Shown: positions 35,161 to 43,425 of the stretch, one piece after another | How positions within the stretch are numbered: position 1 is the first letter of the stretch | Layout of the letters: each line of letters opens with the position of its first letter | Assembly: GCA_049649525.1 (NCBI GenBank) | Contig: JBARZE010000063.1 | Coordinates: 1-64,000 of the forward strand | DNA: 64,000 nt | Direction: 5' to 3' | Origin: JAAURB01 sp049649525 | GTDB taxonomy: Bacteria; Cyanobacteriota; Cyanobacteriia; Cyanobacteriales; Microcoleaceae | The notes under the pieces: model-generated | The model's input: the letters and a program-made list of their open reading frames with translations, nothing else | What the model was told of the DNA's origin: nothing | The model's database searches: none | Made by a program: the position numbers and the translations under genes

Positions 35161-36279
35161 CTCGAGAACATAATCAAATTGATTCATACAGTGATTCGTT
35201 GAAACATCAAAAATAAGCCCGTTCGACTCTGCATAAACATCAATTAATTTCGGTATTTCTCCCGATTTATTAAAACTGAGGATTTGATAAATTTTTTGAT
35301 CTTTTTTAATAGATGTGCCTAAAGCAACACGAGATTGAATCATCCCTCCGGCTGGAGCATAATATCTTTTTAGCTGATTTTTAGGTGTGAGTAAAATTTG
35401 ATGAGATTCTGTTTCGCTTAGGGGAAAACCGGGAATATTTAATACTTTTTTCGTTGATAAATAGTTTTTAATTCCTCGAACTCCATTTTCAACAGATTGA
35501 GGATTCATAATCATTCCAGAACCGAGTTCTAGCGTCCAGGATTCAATATCAAATTTTATCGGTTTTCCACAATCTTTTAAGGCATTTTCTAATGCTAGCC
35601 AAGGCTTAAGAAAGGCTTCATCAAAAGCATCTCCATCATAATCATTCATCAAAATTCCATGATTTAAAAGAAAGGCTTTAGCGCTCTCTTGACGAGCCTG
35701 AAAACAGTATAAATAATCAATCGCTTGATTGGTTGAACTATGTAAATCAATCACATAATCAGCATCTAAACATAAAGATTGTAGTTGATATCGATAAAAT
35801 TCAGAATAAGTCAGACCGCTTTGAGATTGGATCTGTTGTGAAATCTGTTTAAATTTTTGTAGAATACGATCGCGATATTTATCTTTAATTTCGATAGGAT
35901 TTAATTGTAAATTAGACTGAGCAAACGCAGTAATATCAGCCTCTGTTTTTTCATAATCCCAGAAAATTCGATTCCAATCTTTGCCATCATAAATATGATA
36001 ACGACCCGAAGAAAAATGATGAGATCTCTGAGAAGTACTGAGGGGGTTACAAACGGGGACGAGGCAAATTTCTCCTGAAAGTTGAGACGCATCTAAACTT
36101 ACTAAAAACTCAATCAGTTGCTGAATAACTGCATTGCCACTAATCTCCGCGCCGTGTAAATTAGATTGAAGATAAACTTTTTTTCCCGGCTGTGTCCCCT
36201 GAAATTGGTAAATTTGTAAGGACAGTCGATCGCCCGAAGCTAACTGTATCAACGGAATTGAAGAAATAGTAGGTTTCAT
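35140..36279 (-). CDS. succinylglutamate desuccinylase/aspartoacylase-family protein (379 aa)
   Basis: A zinc carboxypeptidase-like (M14) AstE/AspA family protein. The metal-binding His and Glu are in QSNLHGAEISGNAVI (HGAE), and the third ligand is in YVIDLHSSTNQAIDYLY. Family members deacylate amino acids or related amides; the exact substrate is not evident. The C-terminal domain (PAGGMIQSRVALGTSIKKDQKIYQIL) resembles the barrel-like C-terminal part of AstE/AspA enzymes. The final residues (NYEL) and TGA stop are encoded by TTATGAA tandem repeats, so the original C-terminus was probably replaced. It is divergent from the helicase gene. Confidence 0.85.
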   Translation of the reverse strand: MKPTISSIPLIQLASGDRLSLQIYQFQGTQPGKKVYLQSNLHGAEISGNAVIQQLIEFLVSLDASQLSGEICLVPVCNPLSTSQRSHHFSSGRYHIYDGKDWNRIFWDYEKTEADITAFAQSNLQLNPIEIKDKYRDRILQKFKQISQQIQSQSGLTYSEFYRYQLQSLCLDADYVIDLHSSTNQAIDYLYCFQARQESAKAFLLNHGILMNDYDGDAFDEAFLKPWLALENALKDCGKPIKFDIESWTLELGSGMIMNPQSVENGVRGIKNYLSTKKVLNIPGFPLSETESHQILLTPKNQLKRYYAPAGGMIQSRVALGTSIKKDQKIYQILSFNKSGEIPKLIDVYAESNGLIFDVSTNHCMNQFDYVLEIMNYEL

Positions 36280-36450
36280 AAAATATGTAATAAAATCTAT
36301 AATGACTAAAGCGATTTCTGTTATCTACACTGATTGCGGTGCAGAGTTGACAGGGTAAGAGTTTCAGAGATTTGATGGAGACGGAAACTTTTTAGATTAG
36401 ATTTGCGATGGCAACAAGAGAGAAAATAATCCTTTATCATTAGTTAAAAT

Positions 36451-39400
36451 GTGGTATCTCCTGAAATTGATTCAGGTCTTACCAATAACCCGTCGCTAAA
36501 CGCCATAATACTTGTGTCGCACTCTGCCGAACCGAACCCCACACTCGATCTGACGACAATATTTCCCTTTAAGTTAGATCGTTTTCAACTCAACGCGATC
36601 GCCGCCTTAGACGCAGGGAAATCTGTTGTGGTTTGCGCCCCCACCGGTTCAGGTAAAACCCTCATTGGTGAATATGCCATTCATCGGGCGCTGAGTCGAG
36701 GGAAACGAGTATTTTATACCACCCCCCTTAAAGCCTTGTCAAACCAAAAGCTACGGGACTTTAAAGAGCAATTTGGGGCCGAATTGGTGGGTTTACTAAC
36801 AGGAGATTCTTCAATTAACCGAGATGCTCCTGTTTTGGTGATGACAACGGAAATTTTCCGTAATATGTTATACGGTACGCCCATTGGAGAAGTGGGAACC
36901 TCTCTAGAAGGGGTAGAAGTGGTGGTATTGGATGAATGCCACTACATGAATGATCGCCAACGGGGTACAGTTTGGGAAGAGTCGATTATTTATTGTCCTC
37001 CCTCTATTCAATTGGTTGCCCTGTCTGCAACGGTTGCCAATAGCGATCAACTCACAGACTGGTTATCGAATGTTCACGGGGCGACTGAGTTAATAGACTC
37101 CGATCATCGTCCGGTACCGTTATTATTCCATTTTTCCAATACGAAGGGAATGTTCCCGTTGTTAGATGACGATCGCAAAGCCATCAACCGTTTACTGAAA
37201 ACGAAAAAGCCTCATCAGGGTAAATATAACCCCCGCCGCCGTTATACTGAAAATCAACAAGGTCGCAGTTTAGCAGGTGCCCTCAAAAGCTTAGAAAAAC
37301 AAGAATTATTACCCACTATTTATTTAATATCCGGTCGTCGGGGTTGCGATCGCGCCGTTACAGATTTAAAGTTAGAATCAGTTAATCTTCTCAGCCGTAA
37401 AGAAGCCGCCACAGTTAAAGATCACATCGATGCTTTTTTACAAGAATATCCTCGGTTTCGTCAACAAAAATCCTTAAAATCTCTCTATCGCGGTATCGCC
37501 ACTTATCACGGTGACTTAGCCCCTATCTGGCGACAATTTATTGCTTATTTGTATCAACAAGAATTAGTCAAAGTTCTATTTGTCCCAGAAACCTTGTATG
37601 CTTTGCATCAGTTGCAACGACGGCAGATGTTACCCGCTATTTATTTTATCTTTAGTCGGCGCGGTTGTGATTTAGCCATGGATGAATGTTACGCGGCTAT
37701 TGATGAATTGGGAACGGTTTCTCTGGTTACTCCAGAAGAAGCGACCGAATTAAACCGCCGTATTGAAGACTTTCTCGCCCGTAACCCAGAAGCGGGTCGT
37801 CCTCGACACCTCGAACCATTATATGCTGGAATTGCGGCTCATCATGCAGGTATTTTACCCGTTTGGAAAGTATTAGTTGAAGAACTATTTACCCGAGGGT
37901 TAATTAAAATTGTCTTTGCCACAGAAACCTTAGCCGCAGGAATTAATATGCCAGCGCGCACTACATTAATTTCTAGTTTATCGAAACGGACTGATGAAGG
38001 TATTCGCTTACTCAAACCCTCAGAATTCTTGCAAATGTCGGGACGGGCAGGACGACGAGGCATGGATCGAATTGGTCATGTGGTGACGATACAAACGCCG
38101 TTTGAAGGGGCAGAAGAAGCGGCTTATTTAGCAACTGTTGGGGCTGACCCGTTGGTGAGTCAATTTACCCCCAGTTATGGCATGGTTTTGAACCTATTAC
38201 AGACTCATACATTAGCACAAGCCAAAAACTTAGTAGAACGTAGTTTTGGTCAATATTTATCCACTAGCGCTTTAGTCCCCGAAGAAGAAGCTATTATTGC
38301 TTTAGAAGCTGAACGTAGAGATATTGAATCTCAGTTTAACACCGAAGCAGAAGAACCCCTAAAAGGATTAGAAGAAATTATCGCCAATTATGAGAAAATG
38401 CAAGAACGCCTGCGGGCAGAAAAGCGGTTATTAAAGACACTCGATCAACAAGCCGAAGAAAGCCGGACTCAATACATGGCAGAAGCATTAGAATTTGCCG
38501 TACTCGGAACTGTATTAAGTTTACAAGGAAAACACGTTGCTAAAGGGAAAAGTCATGAACCTATTGCCGCTGTATTGGTGGCAAAAACCCCGAGTCCCGG
38601 ACAAGCGCCTTACTTATTATGTCTGAGTAAAGATAACCGTTGGTACGTCGTTTCTGCCCAGGATGTGGTGGCGTTGCATGGAGACTTGCCTCGTGTAACG
38701 GCAGTTGACTATGTTGAAATTCCAGATATACCTTTTAAATTAGGTCAGCGTCGTCGGGGTGAAGCGGTATCAGAAGCTGTTGCTGAACAAATTCCGGGTG
38801 TCCCTAGCCCTCCTTTACCCCCGGAAGTTGCCACGCAATTACAACAGGTTGAAACCCTAGAAGATCAACTGCAAAATCATCCTATTCATCAATGGGGAAA
38901 ACCACAGAAATTAATTAAACGTTGGCGACGTTGGACGGGGTTACAACGCGAAATTAATCATCGTCGTAGCGAACTTCAAAAATATCTCGATCGTCACTGG
39001 CAAGACTTTCTGGATTTAATTAATATCTTACAAGAATTTGAAGCGTTAGAAGGCTTAGAACCTACTCCCCTCGGGCAAGCCACCGCAGCGGTACGCGGGG
39101 ATAATGAATTATGGTTGGGTATGGCGTTAATGTCTGGAGAATTGGATCATTTAGTTCCGTCTCAGTTAGCCGCCGCTTGCGCCGTATTGGTGACAGAAGT
39201 ATCGCGTTCTGATAGCTGGACAAATTACCAACTCTCCGAAGATATAGAAGATGCCCTCAGCCGCCTCTGGGAGACCCGTAAAGCCCTGATTAAAGCCCAA
39301 AGTGAACGGGGGGTTGAATTCATGGTTTTACCGGAACGTTGGGAACATCAACAAATTAGCGCGTTGGTGGAACAGTGGGCTGAACAGGTAGAGTGGTCAG

Positions 39401-39576
39401 AGTTACTGAATAATACTAGTTTAGATGAAGGGGATTTAGTGCGGATTTTTCGTCGGACGTTAGATTTCTTATCTCAAATTCCTCATGTTCCTTATATTAG
39501 TGTTCAATTGCAACAAAATGCCAAAGCGGCAAAGCAATTAATTGATCGTTTTCCCATTAATGAAACGGTGGGTTAA
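36451..39576 (+). CDS. Ski2-like DEAD/DEAH-box RNA helicase with duplicated segment (1041 aa)
   Basis: A superfamily 2 helicase of the Ski2/Mtr4 type, which in cyanobacteria is thought to act in RNA turnover. It has Walker A APTGSGKT (about residue 68), DECHYMND (motif II), SATVAN (motif III), ATETLAAGINMPARTT (motif V) and QMSGRAGRRGMD (motif VI). A C-terminal region of about 400 residues follows (arch/winged-helix/DSHCT-like). Residues about 278-390 and 391-500 are two copies of the front half of the second RecA domain. Copy 1 (LLPTIYLISGRRGCDRAV, TYHGDLAPIW) looks degenerate beside copy 2 (MLPAIYFIFSRRGCDLAM, AHHAGILPVW). The start is GTG at 36451. Confidence 0.9.
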   Translation: MVSPEIDSGLTNNPSLNAIILVSHSAEPNPTLDLTTIFPFKLDRFQLNAIAALDAGKSVVVCAPTGSGKTLIGEYAIHRALSRGKRVFYTTPLKALSNQKLRDFKEQFGAELVGLLTGDSSINRDAPVLVMTTEIFRNMLYGTPIGEVGTSLEGVEVVVLDECHYMNDRQRGTVWEESIIYCPPSIQLVALSATVANSDQLTDWLSNVHGATELIDSDHRPVPLLFHFSNTKGMFPLLDDDRKAINRLLKTKKPHQGKYNPRRRYTENQQGRSLAGALKSLEKQELLPTIYLISGRRGCDRAVTDLKLESVNLLSRKEAATVKDHIDAFLQEYPRFRQQKSLKSLYRGIATYHGDLAPIWRQFIAYLYQQELVKVLFVPETLYALHQLQRRQMLPAIYFIFSRRGCDLAMDECYAAIDELGTVSLVTPEEATELNRRIEDFLARNPEAGRPRHLEPLYAGIAAHHAGILPVWKVLVEELFTRGLIKIVFATETLAAGINMPARTTLISSLSKRTDEGIRLLKPSEFLQMSGRAGRRGMDRIGHVVTIQTPFEGAEEAAYLATVGADPLVSQFTPSYGMVLNLLQTHTLAQAKNLVERSFGQYLSTSALVPEEEAIIALEAERRDIESQFNTEAEEPLKGLEEIIANYEKMQERLRAEKRLLKTLDQQAEESRTQYMAEALEFAVLGTVLSLQGKHVAKGKSHEPIAAVLVAKTPSPGQAPYLLCLSKDNRWYVVSAQDVVALHGDLPRVTAVDYVEIPDIPFKLGQRRRGEAVSEAVAEQIPGVPSPPLPPEVATQLQQVETLEDQLQNHPIHQWGKPQKLIKRWRRWTGLQREINHRRSELQKYLDRHWQDFLDLINILQEFEALEGLEPTPLGQATAAVRGDNELWLGMALMSGELDHLVPSQLAAACAVLVTEVSRSDSWTNYQLSEDIEDALSRLWETRKALIKAQSERGVEFMVLPERWEHQQISALVEQWAEQVEWSELLNNTSLDEGDLVRIFRRTLDFLSQIPHVPYISVQLQQNAKAAKQLIDRFPINETVG

Positions 39577-39647
39577 GAGGTATAAAACACAAAGGCACTC
39601 ATGAAACAAAGTAGATTTAATTATTTTATCATTTATACCCCCAAATT

Positions 39648-40199
39648 ATGACAACAACAAATAAACTCATCTGGTACACTGACCTTTATCATCAGGCAGT
39701 AAAGACAGGAATATTTGATGAACAAAATATTGAGTTATTGGAAGGAGAGTTAATTCAGATCTCTCCCGAAGGCGAACCCCATGCTAACCGCATCAGTCAA
39801 TCAATTCGATACTTAATTCGACAGTTAGGCGATAAAGCGGATGTTCGAGATGGTCATCCTGTCACATTATCTCCCACATCTGAACCAGAACCAGATATTG
39901 CTATTGTAGAGGATTTAGGCAGAGAATATGATACTCATCATCCTTATCCGGAGAATATCTTTTTAATTATTGAATTTGCTAATTCTAGTTTAGAACAAGA
40001 TCTCGGTCAAAAACGTCTAATTTATGCCTTGGCGGGAATTCAAGAATATTGGGTGGTGAATTTAAAAGCGTCTCAAGTTCATATTTATCGTCAGCCAATA
40101 GAAGAAGATTATCAACACAATGAAATAGTGAATTCTGGTAATATTTCTCCGATTGCATTTCCGGATATTTCAGTTGATGTTTCGTTTCTATTTGCTTAA
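39648..40199 (+). CDS. Uma2-family (DUF820) protein, third member (183 aa)
   Basis: A more divergent Uma2/DUF820 protein than the pair at 6.2-7.4 kb. It shows LLEGELIQISPEGEPHA, PDIAIVEDLG (putative active-site Asp) and the conserved FLIIEFANSSLEQDLGQKR with the Glu, then YALAGIQEYWVVNLKASQVHIYRQP. This is the standard Uma2 layout of the PD-(D/E)XK fold. The length (183 aa) is typical. It lies 71 bp after the helicase on the same strand but shows no other link to it. The biological role of the family is unsettled. Confidence 0.88.
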   Translation: MTTTNKLIWYTDLYHQAVKTGIFDEQNIELLEGELIQISPEGEPHANRISQSIRYLIRQLGDKADVRDGHPVTLSPTSEPEPDIAIVEDLGREYDTHHPYPENIFLIIEFANSSLEQDLGQKRLIYALAGIQEYWVVNLKASQVHIYRQPIEEDYQHNEIVNSGNISPIAFPDISVDVSFLFA

Positions 40200-40217
40200 A
40201 AAAATCAATAATAAACT

Positions 40218-41021
40218 TTAAGAAAACATCAGTTTATCTGTACCAAAAATATCAGAATAAAGATCAATATCTTGTTGATAACGTTTTTGCACAATTTCTA
40301 TTAGTTCTTCATTATAAAGTGATTTTGGGTCGGGAGATTTACCTGAACGCTTAAGAGAAAAGATTTCATCGGGAGGCATTTTAGAATAAGATTTAGCTTG
40401 CTTAACTAATTCTAAACGGTTTAAGCCATGCTGAGTTAAATCTCTAGCATCTATCACAGATAATCCGATTTTTTCTTTTAAGGTTTGAGTCGCTTTACCA
40501 AATTCTTCTAAACAAAAATAGTCGTCATATTCTTCATATACTAAAAAGTCAATTTGAGGCTGCCAGTGAATATTACCTTTTTTAATCGCTGGTTTCTGTA
40601 TGAATTTAACGAAAACTTCAAAGGTAAAATCAGTTAACTCTTGAGTTCGATCAATTAAATCATAAAGTATCCAAGCATCACTAGTCCGGTCAACAATTTT
40701 ATCTAAATAACAACTAGCTAAACGGCTGTAAGGACAACGCAAAACTACAAAGGTATAATCTGCTGTGATTAAACTGGCTAAATCTGCGCTAAAGGTATTA
40801 TTATTTTGATGAATCCAATTAAAATCGGTTTTATTTTTAATACATTTATTTTCTATTGCTAAAGATAGCCGCATGGTGGAACAAGCATTTTTAGGGATAA
40901 AACTATAAATAGAATTAGAACGATAAATCCGTAAAGCGTGCCTCATGGCAAACTGATGTTTAGGATTGTTTTTTAATAAATTACGATAGGTATCTGCACC
41001 ATAGCGTAGAAGTCTATTCAT
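40218..41021 (-). CDS. sulfotransferase family 2-like protein
   Basis: A PAPS-dependent sulfotransferase-like protein related to the carbohydrate (HNK-1/heparan 2-O) group. The 5'-phosphosulfate loop is IYSFIPKNACSTMRLSL and the 3'-phosphate motif is VVLRCPYSRLASCYLDKIV, matching the two PAPS-binding motifs. It probably modifies an extracellular polysaccharide, a role inferred from the fold. I chose ATG at 41021 (MNRLLRYG); the longer TTG start at 41060 is less likely. It is convergent with the Uma2 gene, with 18 bp between stops. Confidence 0.8.
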   Translation of the reverse strand: MNRLLRYGADTYRNLLKNNPKHQFAMRHALRIYRSNSIYSFIPKNACSTMRLSLAIENKCIKNKTDFNWIHQNNNTFSADLASLITADYTFVVLRCPYSRLASCYLDKIVDRTSDAWILYDLIDRTQELTDFTFEVFVKFIQKPAIKKGNIHWQPQIDFLVYEEYDDYFCLEEFGKATQTLKEKIGLSVIDARDLTQHGLNRLELVKQAKSYSKMPPDEIFSLKRSGKSPDPKSLYNEELIEIVQKRYQQDIDLYSDIFGTDKLMFS

Positions 41022-41067
41022 AATAGAATAACGAGTTAAGATTGAATATATAACTGACAAAAATTAA

Positions 41068-41091
41068 AGACGCTATTGCTAACGTCTCTAC
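41068..41091. repeat. degenerate dispersed palindrome
   Basis: AGACG-CTATTGCTAA-CGTCTCTAC, an imperfect version of the palindrome family at 1000, 32210 and 35046. It lies in the short spacer between the sulfotransferase and DUF1501 genes. Confidence 0.5.
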
Positions 41092-41150
41092 ATTGCTTTG
41101 TATTAAACCATCTGTTGAGGTGGATTTTGTGTGAATAAAATTACAAAAAA

Positions 41151-42383
41151 TTAAGCCAAGAATAAATCTAACTGTTGACTGGGACGATATCCTAAAAACA
41201 CCCGATCAACTTGCTTGGGTTTCACTCGTAATTGATCGGTTAATATCGCTGACATCACATCCCGAAAGTCTGTGGTGATGGCTAAGTCTCGACCTTCATA
41301 TAACTCCGACTCCGATAAACCGGGCCATTGACCATAAACTTGACCGCCGCGAACATTTCCCCCGAGTAACCACAATGCGTTACCATGACCGTGATCTGTA
41401 CCACCGTTACCATTTTCTTTAACAGTCCGACCAAACTCCGACATCACCACAATAGTTGTATCTGAATACACTGAACCTAAACGTTTGACTAACGCTGCAA
41501 GTCCTTCTCCGAGAGGCTTCAAACGGTTCGCCAGTTGACCTTTACTGCCCCCCTGGTTAACGTGAGTATCCCAACCTCCTAAGTCCATAAACGCCACTTG
41601 AATAGCCGAGTCACGCACCATTAAACTAGCCAGTTGTTGGGCTTCTCCGGCAAAGCCATTGGGTAACGGTGCCCCTTGACTGGCTGCGTCCATTTCGGCT
41701 TCTAATTCTTTCAGGAGTTGTTCTCGGGCTGCCCGACCTTCCTGGTACGCTAAGCTAACCGGATCTTGATTAACATAAAGTTGATCAAAAGCAGTTTGAA
41801 CCTGTTCTCGGTCAATGGGTAATTTGCGGGCAGAATGACGCCCTAAAGCGATATTAGCGACTGATTCTGGCCCCACCAACGCCCGAGGCATAGACTGACC
41901 GACACTGACGGCTTCAACAGGGGTTTGTCCGGGTAAAGCCCCCAGTAAACGGTTCATCCAACCTTCCGAGATTTTTTTATCTCCCGGAACTCCTGTTTCC
42001 ATGTAATACTGAGCATCAAAGTGAGAACGAGTGGCATCTGTTGAACCGCAGCTATGGATAAAGGCTAAATTCTTTTGTTGCCACAACGGTAATAGGGGAC
42101 TTAAAGCGGGATGCAGACCGAAAAAGCCATCAAGATCTAAAGCGCCTTGATCTTCGTTGGGTTGAGGAATTGCAATTGCGGGTCTGGCTTGATAATAGTC
42201 GGTTTCACCATAAGGAACCACGACATTGAGTCCATCGACTGCCCCTCGTAAAAAAATGACGATCAGTCGTTTGGGGCTAGCGGTCTGGGCATTCGTCCGG
42301 GCTACCCAGGTATGAGATCCTATTGTGGCGATCGCAGAAGTTCCCACATATCCTAATAACTTTAGAAAGTGCCGTCTATCCAT
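41151..42383 (-). CDS. Tat-exported DUF1501 protein (410 aa)
   Basis: A DUF1501 protein, a member of the alkaline phosphatase/sulfatase superfamily fold, of unknown substrate. It begins with a twin-arginine signal (MDRRHFLKLLG...), followed by a hydrophobic stretch and an ARTNAQTA cleavage region, so it is predicted to be exported folded. Family segments include LIVIFLRGAVDGLNVVVPYG, DLGGWDTHVNQGGSKGQLANRLK, VVMSEFGRTVKENGNGGTDHGHGNA with likely metal ligands, and LWLLGGNVRGGQVYG. Such genes usually sit beside a DUF1800 gene. None is found here on either side. It could be a remnant of that pair, or the partner is elsewhere. Confidence 0.9.
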   Translation of the reverse strand: MDRRHFLKLLGYVGTSAIATIGSHTWVARTNAQTASPKRLIVIFLRGAVDGLNVVVPYGETDYYQARPAIAIPQPNEDQGALDLDGFFGLHPALSPLLPLWQQKNLAFIHSCGSTDATRSHFDAQYYMETGVPGDKKISEGWMNRLLGALPGQTPVEAVSVGQSMPRALVGPESVANIALGRHSARKLPIDREQVQTAFDQLYVNQDPVSLAYQEGRAAREQLLKELEAEMDAASQGAPLPNGFAGEAQQLASLMVRDSAIQVAFMDLGGWDTHVNQGGSKGQLANRLKPLGEGLAALVKRLGSVYSDTTIVVMSEFGRTVKENGNGGTDHGHGNALWLLGGNVRGGQVYGQWPGLSESELYEGRDLAITTDFRDVMSAILTDQLRVKPKQVDRVFLGYRPSQQLDLFLA

Positions 42384-42590
42384 AGAATGTATGAGTTTTA
42401 CGGTTGTTGAAGGGTGAGATGATAGTGATTAATATTGAATTGCACCCTGAACTTAAGTCTGTTGAGAAAGATGAATGTTGTTTCTTCTACAATTATAAAG
42501 GATTTGGAACTGACTGATTGGATAGGGGAGCTGAAGAAGTTTAAGGTTGTTTTCTGCTGCATTACACCCCTCAGCATTAGAGGCGATCAA

Positions 42591-42998
42591 TTAACTAATC
42601 AAAATATCTCTCATTTCTTGTATCTCAATTAAATTACCATCTGGATCGCGAAAACAAGTAGAAACGAAGCCTCGATCTGGATAATTTGTTGGCATATTCA
42701 GCATCTCTACACCTTTAGATTCAAGATGAGTTATAGCTTCTTCTAAATTACTCACTTGAAAAGATAGCACAACACTGGCACTATTTTTGTCATAAGTTAA
42801 GGTATTTATATCAGCGATAAAATCACCTAGCTTTTCGCGGTTAAATAGAGTGATTAAAATTGAGCCTGTATCAAATTCTGCATATTCATCTTGTTCGTCT
42901 TCAAATTTAATATTTAGACCTAATATATCCCGATAAAAGGCAATACATTCTTTAAAATTCTCGACGTTTAACCGGGTGTAAATATATTTAAAATTCAT
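42591..42998 (-). CDS. VOC-family (glyoxalase/bleomycin resistance-like) protein (135 aa)
   Basis: A small metal-dependent VOC-superfamily protein. The two beta-alpha-beta-beta-beta modules are visible: YIYTRLNVENFKECIAFYRD, then ALEEAITHLESKG, then CFRDPDGNLIEIQE with the terminal Glu metal ligand. The canonical first His ligand is not evident in the first strand (YTRLNVEN), so catalytic activity is uncertain. I chose ATG at 42998 (MNFKYIY), where the family usually starts; the longer ATG at 43028 adds ten residues. Confidence 0.85.
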   Translation of the reverse strand: MNFKYIYTRLNVENFKECIAFYRDILGLNIKFEDEQDEYAEFDTGSILITLFNREKLGDFIADINTLTYDKNSASVVLSFQVSNLEEAITHLESKGVEMLNMPTNYPDRGFVSTCFRDPDGNLIEIQEMRDILIS

Positions 42999-43028
42999 AA
43001 GTCTGGATCTGTTTCGATGAATGAACAA

Positions 43029-43419
43029 TGTCTCGGTTGCCCAGGGGATGAATCTGACCCGGCTTGTGACTTACCGAATTGAGTCAATCCGGCTAATAAT
43101 TGAGAAGATAATAGCATAAATGGGGACTTGGGTTTGACCCAGAATCTAGATTAATTCAATGGGATGATTGCAGGTATAATCTGAAAAGACACAGAACTTA
43201 AAATCTGATATTTGCGATGAAAGAATCCTGATGTAGTGGTCTGCAAAAGTGATTGTTTTAACAGCTTAACGCTCAGTTATTCTGCCGTCGTGTACATGGA
43301 AAAGATGGAGAAGTTTAAAGCAGCTTACAATAAAGCTCTGTTAGACTACTATTTGTGTTAAAGGGTTACTTGAAAACATCAATAATCCAAGTGTTCATCT
43401 ACTCCTAAATTTACTCTAT
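43029..43419. other. intergenic region with a minimal ORF
   Basis: 391 bp between divergent genes. A 21-codon ORF at 43296-43361 (MEKMEKFKAAYNKALL...) lies before the redox regulator; it is too short to support. No promoter, RNA gene or IS end is evident. Confidence 0.35.
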
Positions 43420-43425
43420 TTGTCA

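Noticed and set aside
42435..42632. 65-aa plus-strand ORF between DUF1501 and VOC genes
   Set aside because: Overlaps the VOC gene end, no ribosome-binding site, and no family resemblance.
43296..43361. 21-codon ORF (MEKMEKFKAAYNKALL...)
   Set aside because: Too short to separate from chance without conservation data.
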